Assembly (NCBI GenBank): GCA_963281255.1 | Contig: OY725492.1 | Location: forward strand, 5,407,132 to 5,471,131 | DNA: 64,000 nucleotides | Direction: 5' to 3' | DNA from: Aphrocallistes beatrix | Taxonomy: Eukaryota > Porifera > Hexactinellida > Sceptrulophora > Aphrocallistidae | Shown here: positions 10,530 to 21,220 of the stretch, in pieces | How positions within the stretch are numbered: position 1 is the first letter of the stretch | Layout: every line of letters starts with the position of its first letter | Translations under genes and position numbers: made by a program | Notes under the pieces: model-generated | What the model saw: only the letters and a program-made list of their open reading frames with translations | Databases searched by the model: none | What the model was told of the DNA's origin: nothing

Positions 10530-10539
10530 CTATTTATAG
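10530..10539 (-). promoter_or_regulatory. TATA box of NHL copy 5
   Basis: CTATAAATAG on the minus strand, 92 bp from the ATG at 10438; the spacing is a few bases longer than in other copies because of a small insertion in the leader. Confidence 0.65.
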
Positions 10540-10572
10540 GAGAGCATATAAATTCTGTCCTAATCATATTAA

Positions 10573-10665
10573 CCACACAATTGATACTCGATTGGATTAT
10601 TATAAGTGAAGTGCAGTATTTAGTCTAGAGTCAAAGCATAGTATATAATGCTATGGCCTATCCCT
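10573..10665 (-). promoter_or_regulatory. Conserved upstream block with near-palindrome, NHL copy 5
   Basis: A block of about 90 bp (GAAGTGCAGTATTTAGTCTA, then AGCATAGTATATAATGCTAT) recurs upstream of at least eight NHL copies, near 4430, 10573, 12312, 13745, 16560, 19245, 22750 and 25893. In its best form the core is CCATAGCA, 10 bases, TGCTATGG. It could be an operator-like or enhancer element, or simply hitch-hiking duplicated sequence. Confidence 0.35.
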
Positions 10666-10695
10666 GGCTTCTCCAACCAATGACACACCACATGC

Positions 10696-11062
10696 TAGGG
10701 TTACCGACTCAACTCAGTTATATTCCAGGAGGATGTTTCGGGGGAAAGGAATTCATTAGAGCTACATATTTGAGAAGTGAACAAATTAGGTAAGCTTAAG
10801 ACTAATAGTATATCTATATATAACAACTTAAGATAATAAAAAAGATAGGCATACTGCTCTTCCCCTAACTCCTTCCACTTGAATTTGTACCTACACGATT
10901 GAATTTGTATTCCACACACAATTGTTAAGACTAAGAGTCAAGCTCAGTTATCCCATTGATTTAATGTTAACATATTAATTTTTCGATTATCAAAAAACTC
11001 CAGGATTTGATTTGCTGATTCCTGGGAGACAGAACCTGATTCCTGGAGGATTGGCAACCTTA
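10696..11062. mobile_element. hAT-like non-autonomous element in an NHL upstream region
   Basis: The ends are TAGGGTTACC and its approximate complement GGCAACCTTA. The flanks are CCACATGC and CCACATGA, a diverged 8-bp target duplication as expected for hAT transposons. Uninterrupted versions of the site (CACACCACATGATCGTG) are seen near 13810, 19345 and 25995. No transposase is encoded. Confidence 0.65.
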
Positions 11063-11279
11063 CCACATGACGGGAAAATATATTTGAGAGAATCCGAATC
11101 TGCAGAACCAAATTGAATGAAACCGTTTTCTAGAAAGTTGTGATTTGAAGAATTACTTTCTCTCAACTGGAACAGCGCATATAATAAATTAAATTATAAA
11201 AGAAAAATCTAATAGTTCACTAAGACTAGTTCCTGAGGGTAGAAAAAGTATTGTATAAAAGAGATAAGCGTAATACTAG

Positions 11280-12197
11280 CTATACAAAAGAAAATATTTG
11301 TAGACTATGCCTACTATTCTGAGATACAACAATTAATTTACGATTTTCAGTGAGAGCAATTCCTCTAATATTTTCAAACATTCCAACTCCATGACCATCT
11401 TCTCCTAAAGTGTGGAGGAGTGTTCCTTCCTTCGAGAATATCTTTATTTGAAAATCATCTCTAAGAAGTAAGTTACTGTTAGCATCCAGACAAAAGAAGG
11501 AAGGACGGTTAATATCATGCCCACACGTAATTAGTGATCGTATAAGGACTCCGGAATAAGAAAAAACCTTAATGCAGGGAGAGAAGGGTCGGTAGCTAGA
11601 ATGATTTTTATTACAGAGAATGTACACTTCGTCTTGCGTCAGCTTAATGTCACGAGGTTGTGTCGAGTAGTGGAGTAATAAGTGGCGCTGGTAGTGGAGA
11701 TTGAAATCTAAGATTTGGACGCGATTGTTGTAGAAATCAGCGACGAAGACATCTCCGTTGGTAGAGACAGCGAGTTGTACAGGATAATTGAAATGCCCAA
11801 TACCAGACCCTCTGCCTCCTACCCTAGCAACGAGCAGGAAATGTGTCGCCACCTTGAAACGGAATACGGAGTCCTCTACTACGTCTGTCACATACACATT
11901 GTCTCTATGGATCGCAATGCCGTATGGATACTTCATGTCTCGATGTGAGAACGAGTTTAGGAACTCTCCCGTCTCTGAGAATATTGACACACGTGCGAAG
12001 CTGTCTCTAAATCCATAATATCCCTCTGTGACATAGATTTGGTTGTTGTTGGAGTCAATGGCTACGCCATTAGGATTCCAGAGTTCTCCTGGTGCTTGTC
12101 CTTTCTCAACACAAGCGATCAAGTGATCGAAGCAATAATTAATGTGTGTTTCTGCTGGGTCTACGGTTTGTGGAAAATCGGGAAATCGATTTGCCAT
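11280..12197 (-). CDS. Free-standing NHL-repeat beta-propeller protein, copy 6
   Basis: Predicted 305 aa, one exon, starting MANRFPDFPQTVDPAE. Six blades are intact; the blade 4-5 loop is CNKNHSSYRPFSPC, close to copy 10 (CDKNHSSYRPFSPC), and both share VVEDSVFRFKV in blade 2, so they are close relatives. The region that carries the TATA box in other copies is deleted here: AGAGAT is followed directly by AGGAGTGC on the plus strand near 12271. The reading frame is open, but promoter loss may make it poorly expressed. Confidence 0.9.
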   Translation of the reverse strand: MANRFPDFPQTVDPAETHINYCFDHLIACVEKGQAPGELWNPNGVAIDSNNNQIYVTEGYYGFRDSFARVSIFSETGEFLNSFSHRDMKYPYGIAIHRDNVYVTDVVEDSVFRFKVATHFLLVARVGGRGSGIGHFNYPVQLAVSTNGDVFVADFYNNRVQILDFNLHYQRHLLLHYSTQPRDIKLTQDEVYILCNKNHSSYRPFSPCIKVFSYSGVLIRSLITCGHDINRPSFFCLDANSNLLLRDDFQIKIFSKEGTLLHTLGEDGHGVGMFENIRGIALTENRKLIVVSQNSRHSLQIFSFV

Positions 12198-12221
12198 TCT
12201 GATACTATAAATATAGTGCAA

Positions 12222-12697
12222 TGTATTGTTAGTAAGAAAGGAGAGTGGTTGGTTGGATAAATGCTAGAGATAGGAGTGCAGATGAATTATTGTCCAAATA
12301 CTATTAATCAAATATTGATACTACGATTGGATTATTAAAATTGAAGTGTAGTATTTAGTCTAGAGCCATAGCATAGTATATAATGCCATGGCTTATTCCA
12401 TGCTTGTCCAACCTAAAAGATATGCTTAAAATGTAAATATTTTTTGAGTTAGGGTGATCGAATGGATGTGCAACAATTGATAATTTTAATAATTTAAACT
12501 AATAGATTTTGATTGAGAAAGGCCAGATTTTACCTGCTATAAGTACATAAATAACCATTGGATTAACAAAATATCTCATTATCGGATGATTTAGACATCC
12601 TAGAATGATATAAAACTAAATTATAATATATTTGGATTTGTCATTTTTTTCGCCAAGATATGCTTAATTAGCAATGATATACTAAAAATAGAACTAG
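12222..12697. repeat. Spacer between NHL copies 6 and 7
   Basis: Contains the conserved upstream block (about 12312-12405), then about 250 bp of AT-rich sequence without recognisable content, then the common downstream flank beginning GATATGCTTAATTAGCAATG. Confidence 0.5.
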
Positions 12698-13599
12698 CTA
12701 TGCAAAAGAAAATATTTGCAGACTATACATCCTATTCTGAGATACAACAATTAATTTACGATTTTCAGTGAGAGCAATTCCTCCAAATGTTCTAAACATT
12801 CCAACTCCATGACCATTTTCCCCTAAAGCGTGGAGGAGTGTTCCTTCCTTTGAGAATATCTTTATTTGAGATTCATCTCTAAGAATTAAGTTTCTGTTAG
12901 CATCCAGACAAAAGAAGGAAGGATTATTAATATCACAATCAGGCCCACAAATAATTATGGACCGTATAAGGACTCCGGAATAAGAAAAAACCTTAATGCA
13001 GGGATACGAGGAGTCAGAATGATATTTATTACAGAGAATATACACTTCGTCTTGTGTCAGCTTAATGTCACGAGGTGGTGTCGAGTAGTGGAGTGATAAG
13101 TGCCGCTGGTAGTCGAGATTCCAATCAAAGATTTGGACGCGATGGTTGTGGTAATCAGCGACGAAAAGATCTCCATTGGTAGGACAGTGAGTTGTACAGG
13201 CCAATTGAACTGTCCAATAGCAGACCCTCTGCTCCCTACCCTAGCAACGAGCCGGAAATGTGCTTCTACTTTGAAATGGAATATGCAGTGCTCTTTTATG
13301 TCTGTTACATACACATTGTCTCTATGGATCGCTATACCGTATGGCCACTTCATGTCTGGATGTGAGAACGTGTTTAGGAACTCTCCTGTCTCTGAGAAGA
13401 TTGAAACCCGTGCGATGTTGTCTCCTTCTACGACATATATTTGGATGTTATTGGAGTCTATGGCTACGCCACTAGGTTCCCAGAGTTCTCCTGGGGCTTG
13501 TCCATTCTTAACACAAGCGATCAGGTGATCGAAATAACAATCGTTGTGTGTCTCTGCTGGGTCTACGGTTCGTGGGATGTCGGGAAATCGAACTGCCAT
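12698..13599 (-). pseudogene. NHL propeller copy 7, broken by one frameshift
   Basis: The protein reads normally from the ATG at 13599 (MAVRFPDIPRTVDPAE) through blades 1 and 2 into blade 3, then shifts frame near 13182. There the plus strand has TTGGTAGGACAG where intact copies have TTGGTAGAGACAG, a one-base loss. Downstream the second frame carries blades 3 (rest) to 6 through to the normal ending LQIFSFA. Everything else is intact, so this is either a young pseudogene or a sequencing/assembly error. The TATA position has the variant CTATTTATGG (plus strand, 13686-13695). Confidence 0.85.
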
Positions 13600-14225
13600 T
13601 CTGATACTATAACTATACCTCAATCTATTGCCAGTAAGAAAGGAGAGTGTTTAGTTGGATAAATGCTAGAGATAGTGTCTCATTTCTATTTATGGGAGAG
13701 CATATAAATTCTTGTCCTAATACTACTAATCACTTGATTTATACTACGGCATATTTAGTCTAGAGCCATAGCATAGTAGCATATAATGCTATGGCCTATC
13801 CCAGGCTTATCCAACTTATGACACACCACATGATCGTGAACTGCTACCAACAAGTGCGTGGGATATTTGATTGAGTGAAACATATTTGAGCGAATCCAAT
13901 TCTGTATAACCAAATTGGACGAAATCGTATTCTAGAAAGGTGTGATTTAAAGAATTTACTTTCTCTCAACTGGAACGACTCATATAAATTCCAAAAAACA
14001 AAGACAAATGTCAAAAGCAAATCTAGATCTCTCCTAAAGACTTTGTAGCAGGTATAGTAAGGATTGCGACATTTTCAAATTTCTAAAGTATATCCAAACT
14101 GTCCACAGCAATAAGTGCCGTATGTTCACCATACCATAAAACAGCTTATAAAATTGAAAAATCGTGCTTAAATGACCTGTTGCGCAATGATATGATGACT
14201 AATCGAAATTTTGACAATGGATATA
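13600..14225. repeat. NHL-unit flank joined to an arm of a longer inverted-repeat element
   Basis: The promoter and the upstream block of copy 7 (about 13740-13805) are followed by the common flank (to about 14125). From about 14135 (AATCGTGCTTAAATGACCTG) the sequence matches the arms of the large element at 43739-45775. That match resumes at 15008 after an inserted Tc1-like element. Confidence 0.6.
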
Positions 14226-15007
14226 CACTGCCTGAACAAAAGTATTCGTACACCCCATAATTCCCCATACAAATAGTTATAATACTGATTTGTTTAGCGT
14301 TTCAAGAATATTCAATTTATGAGAGATGCACTTAATTTAACTTCAAATTCGAATTCTCCACTTTCAAATTACCCACTTTATAAGTTTTCAACTTAATTAC
14401 TCTTCTTCAAGATTAAGTATTTTCAGCATTTGCTTTCCTATGCCACATGTTGCAAGTGATCACCATTGTACACTGCCTGAACAAAAGTATTCGAACACCC
14501 CATAATTCCCCATACAAATAGTTATAATAGTGATTTATTTAGCGAGTCAAGGTATTTAATTGGTAAGAGATACGCTTTACAAATAGTTATAATACTGATT
14601 TGTTTAGCGTTTCAAGAATATTCAATTTATGAGAGATGCACTTAATTTGACTTCAAATTCGAATTCTCCATATTCGAATTGCCCACTTTATAAGCTTTTA
14701 ACTTAATTACTCTCCTTCAAAATTAAGTATTTTCGGCATTTGCTACCCTATAGCACATATCACGAGTTATCACCATTGTAGATGATGGCATAAGTGGTAC
14801 GAAGTGGCACAGTCTGAGACTATTTAACCTCGTGGGACATTAATCGAGTGGAAAGATCATAAAATGAGTAATTCGAATGTGGAGAATTTGAAGTTAAATT
14901 AAGCGTATCTCTTACCAATTAAATACCTTGACTCGCTAAATAAATGAGTATTATAACTATTTGTATGGGGAATTATGGGGTGCACGAATACTTTTGTTCA
15001 GGCAGTG
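14226..15007. mobile_element. Tc1/mariner-like non-autonomous element, TA target duplication
   Basis: The left end is CACTGCCTGAACAAAAGTAT and the right end is its reverse complement (ATACTTTTGTTCAGGCAGTG), flanked by TA on both sides. An internal partial duplication of the left end starts near 14468. The paralogous arm near 44718 reads GGATATATGTACTTTG with no insertion, so the empty site is visible inside the window. No transposase frame is present. Confidence 0.85.
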
Positions 15008-15415
15008 TATGTACTTCGATGCCATGTTTATATATGCTGGTAATACATTCTTAATGCCTATCCTACATGGTTAACGATTTAAGGCTAATCGTATATTCAT
15101 CTATTCGGCTATTACCGCATCCTTGGTTATTTTACTGTGAGTCATTATTAGAGTAGGCTATGATCCACCCTATTGTGTATTCTTAGAAACCAGGGAGTTT
15201 TGATGGAATGTGGCACGGAGCAAGTTCAGTATTGCTTTCCTTTAAACTAATTAAATATAGGACACAATCACGAAACAATGACTCAATAGAATGGCCAAGT
15301 TTAAAATATTTCTAAGAAAAGAGCTAAATTGTAGAAGAAAAATCTAATAGTTTACTAAGACTAGTGTCCCGAGGGTAGATAAAGTAATTTATAAAAGAGA
15401 TATGCGTAATACTAG
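15008..15415. repeat. Rest of the long inverted-repeat arm, then NHL downstream flank
   Basis: Bases 15008-15165 continue the arm related to 44718-44826 and end in the same AGAGTAGGCTATG terminus. The remainder is the usual downstream flank of an NHL copy. No gene. Confidence 0.6.
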
Positions 15416-16418
15416 CTATGCAAAAGAAAATATTTGCAGACTATGCTACTATTCTGAGATACAACAATTAACTTCAGATTTTCAGTGAGAGCAATTCCTC
15501 TAATATTTTGAAACATTCCAACTCCATGACCATCTTCCCCTATAGTGTGAAGGAGTGTTCCTTCCTTTGAGAATATTTTTATTTGAGAATCATCTCTAAG
15601 AAGTAAGTTACTGTTAGCATCCAGACAAAAGAAGGAAGGACGGTTAATATCACAATCACGTCCACACGTAATTAGGGATCGTATAAGGACTAAGAAAAAA
15701 CCTTAATGCAGGGTGAGGAGGGTATAAATTGAAATCTTCTACAGAGAATGTACACTTCGTCTTGGGTCAGCTTAATGTCACGAGATAGTGTCGAGGAGTC
15801 GAGTGATAAGTGGCGCTGGTAGTGGAGATTGCCATCTAAGATTTGGACGCGATTGTTGTAGAAATCAGCGACGAATACATCTCCGTTGAGAGAGACAGCA
15901 AGTTGTACAGGCCAATTGAACTGTCCAATACCAGACCCTCTGTTCCCTATTATAGACTCGAGGCGGATGGCTGCTTCAGTTTTGAAAGGGAATATGGAGT
16001 CTTTGATCACACCAGAAATACTAGACCCTCTAATTTCTACCCTTGCAACGACCCGGAAACGTGATTCTTTGAAATGAAATATAGAATGTTCTTGTAAGTC
16101 TGTCACATACATATTGTCTCTATGGACCGCAATGCTGTATGGATACTTCATGTCTGGATGTGAGAACATGTTTACGAACTCTCCCATCTCTGAGAAGATT
16201 GACACACGTGCGATGTTTCCTTCTCCGAAGGAAATATAGTTTCCTTCTGAGACATAAATTTGGTTGCTATTGGAGTCTAATGCGACACCTCTAGGACACC
16301 AGAGTTCTCCTGGGGCTTGTCCTTTTTTGACACAAGCGAATAGGTGATCGAAAAAATAATCGTCGTGTGTCTCTGCTGGGTCTACGGTTCGTAGAATGTC
16401 AGGAACTCGAACTGCCAT
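15416..16418 (-). pseudogene. NHL propeller copy 8, frameshifted, with partial blade duplication
   Basis: Reads from the ATG at 16418 (MAVRVPDILRTVDPAE) to KVFS in blade 4-5. There an 8-base deletion near 15691 (ACTAAGAAAA in place of ACTCCGGAATAAGAAAA on the plus strand) shifts the frame. Blades 5 and 6 continue in another frame to the expected stop at 15416. Between blades 2 and 3 the strand segment FHFK-x-FR-VARV is followed by a second version (FPFKTEAAIRLESIIGNRG), a partial tandem duplication absent from all other copies. The TATA site is the variant CTATTTATGG (16504-16513). Confidence 0.85.
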
Positions 16419-16654
16419 TCTGATACTATAAATATAGTTCAATATATTACTAGTAAGAAAGGAGAGTGGTTAGTTGGATAATGCTAGAGATTTTGTCTCA
16501 TGTCTATTTATGGGAGAGCATATAAATTCTTGTCCTAACATCATCAACCACTTGATTGATACTACAGAATATTTAGTCTGGAGCCATAGCATAGTATATA
16601 ATACTACGAGTATGAACTATCATTGACTTCTGCAAACAATGAAATACCATATGC

Positions 16655-16880
16655 TAGGGTTGCCTACTCGACTTAGTTATATTCCAGGAGGATGTTTTGG
16701 AGGAAGGGAATTCGTTACAGCTACATATTTGTTTTGTTGAAAGTGGGGTCATTTCTATTTATACCTTTGACCCCACGTCAAATTAGGGATAATTATTAAT
16801 AATTAACATGTGAAAATTTTCGATTATCAAAAAATCTCCCTGATTTGATTTGCTGATATCCGGGATGGTTGGCAACCCTA
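16655..16880. mobile_element. hAT-like non-autonomous element
   Basis: Starts TAGGGTTGCC and ends GGCAACCCTA, the same terminal repeats as the element at 10696-11062. It contains a smaller palindrome, GGGGTC with a TCTATTTATA core and GACCCC. Similar GGGGTC/GACCCC palindromes occur near 21075 and 44391. Confidence 0.6.
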
Positions 16881-18159
16881 CCACTGACCGGGAAATATTA
16901 CCATGTGCGCGCGATCCTTGATTGAGTGAAATATATTTGAGAGAATCCAATTCTGCAGAACCAAATTGAAAGAAACCGTTTTCTAGAAAGGTGGGATTTG
17001 AAGAATTTACCTTTTCTCAACTAGAATAGCTCATATAAATTCTAAATAATAAAACAATACTAAAACTTAAATGAAAAATGTCAAAGGCAAATCTAAATCT
17101 CTCCTAAAGACTCTTTTAGCACGTATATTACGGCATTCAATAAGTTCCAGGAATGACTCTGTATAGTATCTAAATGTATTAGAGATAGTCTATATCAATT
17201 TATCCATTGAACTCATTGAAGTCTTGCCTCCCGATTCGTATATAGATTTGTTCAGCTCTTGAAAATTTTGCGGTTACCCAACTCTATACATAGACCTCAG
17301 TTTTGATCACTTAAGAAAAATAGATTTTGCTGTTTTGTTCATCAATTCTACAGCAAAATAAATCATCGCAATGAATTCTACATAGAAAATAACATAAACA
17401 AAGATATTTTCAGCGACCTATCTTTTTTACCTAGTGAAGCAATATCAATTTCTTTAAGACCACGGCCTCTGTTTGCCACATTTTGAGTGGCGAAAAGTGG
17501 TTAAAATCCCATAAGAAGTGACACTATTCGAATATGTCTCAATGGATTCAAATGACTTGTTCCTTTTCGATTAATCCTATCGGTTCTTACATTTCTGACT
17601 CAACTTTTACTCTTATATAATTCCTAGAACTATATATATATGAAAACATAAATACATTGATTTTCAATGGTAAAACGGGAATTAGCATCAAGTGCGGAAA
17701 ACTGAGGTCTATAAATAGAGTTGAGTACTTGTACTTAAGTACTTACAGAAGTAATTGAACCCAACCCTGATCAATAAGTGCCATATTTTCAGCTTATCAC
17801 TAAAACCGCATCCATTTGACTAGATAGGACATAATGCTATTCAATCTTAGAGTGGCACCACCACCTGAGATTAGAGAAAATAAACATCTACCTCGATTGC
17901 GTAATCTTAGAAACCATGAGTTTTCAAGGAATGTGACACGGAGCAAGTCTAGTATTGCTATACTTTAAACTAATTAAAGATATGACACAATCACGACACA
18001 ATGACTCAATAGAATGACCAAGTTTAAAATGTTTCTCAGAAAAGAGCGACATTGTAAAGGAAAAATCCAATAGCGTACCAAGGTAAGTGCCCCAAGAGTA
18101 GAAAAAGAAATTTATTAAGAAAGATATGCATAACTAGCGATGATATACTCAAAATATAA
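16881..18159. repeat. NHL-unit flank with an inserted inverted-repeat element
   Basis: After common flank sequence, about 17278-17724 forms an element whose ends are inverted copies of CTCTATACATAGACCTCAGT. From about 17780 the flank resumes (CCATATTTTCAGCTTATCAC and onward) up to the stop of copy 9. No gene is supported. Confidence 0.55.
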
Positions 18160-19102
18160 TTATTTATACATAGAAAATATTTGCAGCCTATAGTTATCTT
18201 TAAGAGATACAACAATTAATTTACGATTTTCAGTGAGAGCAATTCCTCCAAAATCTTGAAACATTCCAACTCCATGACCACTTTCCCCTAAAGTGTGGAG
18301 GAGTGTTCCTTCCTTTGAGAATATTCTTATTTGAGAATCATCACTAAAAAGTAAGTTACTGTTAGCATCCAGACAAAAGAAGAAAGGACGGTTAATATCA
18401 CAATAATTACGCTTACACGTATTTAGTGACCGTATAAGGACTCCACAATAAGAAAAGACCTTAATGCAGGGACAGGAGTCTCGGTAGCGAGAAGGATATT
18501 TATTACAGAGAATATACACTTCGTCTTGTGTCAGCTTAATGTCACGAGGTCGTCTTAAGGAATGGTGTGATAAGTGGCGCTGGTAATGGAGATTGCAATT
18601 TAAGATTTGGACGCGATTGTTGAAGAAATCAGCGACGAAGACATCTCCGTTGGTCGAGACAGTGAGTTGCATTGGCCAATTGAACTTTCTAATACCAGAT
18701 CCTCTGCTCCCTACCCTAGCAACGAGCCGGAAATGTACTTCTACTTTGAAATGGAACATGCAGTGTTCTCGTACGTCTGTTACATACACATTGTCTCTAT
18801 GGATCGAATGCCGCATGGATACTTCATGTCTGGATGTGAGAACGAGTTTAGGAACTCTCCAGTCTCTGAGAATATTGACACACGTGCGATGTTATCAATA
18901 CCAACATATCCTTCTTTAAGATAAAATCCATCTGCGATATAAATTTGGTTGTTATGGTGATCTATGGCTACGCCATTAGGAATCCAGAGTTCTCCTGGTG
19001 CTTGTCCTTGTCCACACAAGCGATCAGGTGATCGAAGCAATAATCGTTGTGTGTTTCTGCTGGGTCTACGGCTTGTGGAATGTCGGGAAATCGATTTGCC
19101 AT
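18160..19102 (-). pseudogene. NHL propeller copy 9, two single-base frameshifts
   Basis: The ATG at 19102 (MANRFPDIPQAVDPAE) opens a frame broken near 19010, where one base is lost in the codons before GQAPGELW. It breaks again near 18812, where GATCGAATGCC replaces GATCGCAATGCC on the plus strand. All six blades can be followed across the three frames, ending in LQIFSMYK rather than LQIFSFA. Two independent one-base losses make a sequencing error less likely than in copy 7; I read it as a pseudogene. Confidence 0.85.
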
Positions 19103-19188
19103 TCTGATACTATAAATAGAGTTCAATCGTTTGCTAGTAAGAAAGGAGAGTGGTTAGTTGGATAAATGCTAGAGATTGTGTCTCGTGT

Positions 19189-19198
19189 CTATTTATAG
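19189..19198 (-). promoter_or_regulatory. TATA box of NHL copy 9
   Basis: CTATAAATAG on the minus strand, 87 bp upstream of the ATG; the promoter is intact although the gene is broken. Confidence 0.55.
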
Positions 19199-20057
19199 AA
19201 GAGCATATTAATTCTTGTTCGAATATCATTAATCACGTGATTGATACTACGATTGGATAATATAAGTGAAGTGCAGTATTTATCTAGCGCCATAGCATAG
19301 TATATAATGCTATGGCCAATCTCAGGCTTATCCAACCTATGACACACCACATGATCGTGGACGCTACTAAGTGCGGGAGATACTCGATTGAGTGAAAACT
19401 ATTTGAGCGAATCCAATTCTGCGTAACCAAATTGAATGAAACCGTTTTCTAGAAAGATGTGATTTAAAGAATTTACTTTCTCTCACCTGGAACAGCTCAT
19501 ATAAATTCCAAATAATAAAAACATTACTAAAATTATATGAAAACTGTCAAAAGGGAATCTAGATTTCTCCTAAAGACTATTTAGCAGGAATATTAAGGAT
19601 TGCAACATAGACATCTCAAAATATTAAAAGTATATCAAATTGTCCACAGCAATAAGTGCCATATGTTCAGCTTACCTCTAAAACCGCATCCACTTCACTA
19701 GATAGGACACAATGCTATTCTAACTTAGAGTGATACTATCAACCTAGGATTAGAGAAAAGAAATATCTACCATATTGCGGAATCTTAGAAACCAGGGAGC
19801 TTTTATAGAAGGTTGATATGGAACAAGTCCAGTATTCCTTTCCCTTAAAATAATGAAAAATATGACACAATCACGGCACAACGACTCAAATGAATGGTCA
19901 ATTTTAAAATATTTCCCAGAAAAGAGCTACATTGTGAAGGAAAAATTCAATAGTGTATGTACTAGTGTCTTAAGGGTAGATAAAGTAATTTATAAAAGAT
20001 ATATGCTTAATTATCGATTAAATACTAAAAATAGAAGGAGCTATACAGAAGAAAATA
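19199..20057. repeat. NHL-unit spacer, least interrupted version
   Basis: Contains the upstream palindromic block (about 19245-19330), the CACACCACATGATCGTG site without a hAT insertion, and the AAAGTATATCAAATTGTCC site (about 19626) without the pogo-like insertion seen at 23266. It therefore serves as the reference unit for reading transposon insertions elsewhere in the array. No gene. Confidence 0.65.
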
Positions 20058-20930
20058 TTAAGAAAACATTCTATTCTGAGATACAACAATTAATTTACGA
20101 TTTTCAGTGAGAGCAATTCCTCCAAATTTTTGAAACATTTGGAGTAGAGTTCCTTCCTTTGAGAATATTTTTATTTGAGAATCATCTCTAAGAATTAAGT
20201 TTCTGCTAGCATCCAGACAAAAGAAGGAAGGACGCTTAACATCAGGTCCACACGTAATTAGGGATCGTATAAGGACTCCGGAATAAGAAAAAACCTTAAT
20301 GCAGGGAGAGAAGGGTCGGTAGCTAGAATGATTTTTATCACAGAGGATGTACACTTCGTCTTGTGTCAGCTTAATGTCACGAGGTTGTGTCGAGGAGTGG
20401 AGTGATAAGTGGCGCTGGTAGTGGAGATTGAAATCTAAGATTTGGACGCGATTGTTGAAGAAATCAGCGACGAAGACATCTCCGTTGGTAGAGACAGTGA
20501 GTTGTACAGGATAATTGAACTGTCCAATACCAGACCCTCTGCTCCCTACCCTAGCAACGAGCAGGAAACGTGCTTCCACCTTGAAACGGAATACGGAGTC
20601 CTCTACTACGTCTGTCACATACACATTGTCTCTATGGATCGCAATGCCGTGTGGATACTTCATGTCTGGATGTGAGAACGAGTTTAGGAACTCTCCCGTC
20701 TCTGAGAAGATTGACACACGTGCGAAGCTGTCTCTAAATCCATAATATCCTTCTGTGACATAAATTTGGTTGTTGTTGGAGTCTATGGCTACGCCATTAG
20801 GATTCCAGAGTTCTCCTGGAGCTTGTCCATTATCAACACAAGCGACCAGGAGATCGAAATACTTGTAATAATCGTTGTGTATCCCTTCTGGGTCTACGGT
20901 TCGTGGAATGTCGGGAAATCGATTTGCCAT
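20058..20930 (-). CDS. NHL-repeat propeller, copy 10, with altered C-terminus
   Basis: Predicted 290 aa, one exon; the start MANRFPDIPRTVDPEG at 20930 follows the family. Blades 1-5 are intact and close to copy 6. In blade 5-6 about 12 residues are missing in frame: after GTLLQ it continues MFQKFGG, so the connector with HTLGEDGHGVG is lost. The last residues read SQNRMFS before an early stop, losing the strand SLQIFSF that normally closes the ring. The frame is open, but the final blade is probably defective. A TATA box lies 86 bp upstream. Confidence 0.75.
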   Translation of the reverse strand: MANRFPDIPRTVDPEGIHNDYYKYFDLLVACVDNGQAPGELWNPNGVAIDSNNNQIYVTEGYYGFRDSFARVSIFSETGEFLNSFSHPDMKYPHGIAIHRDNVYVTDVVEDSVFRFKVEARFLLVARVGSRGSGIGQFNYPVQLTVSTNGDVFVADFFNNRVQILDFNLHYQRHLSLHSSTQPRDIKLTQDEVYILCDKNHSSYRPFSPCIKVFSYSGVLIRSLITCGPDVKRPSFFCLDASRNLILRDDSQIKIFSKEGTLLQMFQKFGGIALTENRKLIVVSQNRMFS

Positions 20931-21015
20931 TCTGATACTATAAATATTGTTCAATCTTTTGCTAGTAAGAAAGGAGAATGGTTGGTTGGATAATGCTAGA
21001 GAATGTGTCTCACAT

Positions 21016-21025
21016 CTATTTATAG
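21016..21025 (-). promoter_or_regulatory. TATA box of NHL copy 10
   Basis: CTATAAATAG on the minus strand, 86 bp upstream of the ATG at 20930. Confidence 0.65.
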
Positions 21026-21220
21026 CAGAGCATATCAATTCACGTCTTAATATCATGAATAATTAGCCAATGACACGGGGCCCATTCTATTTATAGCTTA
21101 GACCCCGTATTTCTAAGAAATCCAATAGTGTGCTAAGGCTAGTGTCCCAAGGGTAGATAAAGTAATTTGTAAAAAATATATGCTTAATTAGCGATGACAT
21201 ACTAAAAATAGAACTAACAC

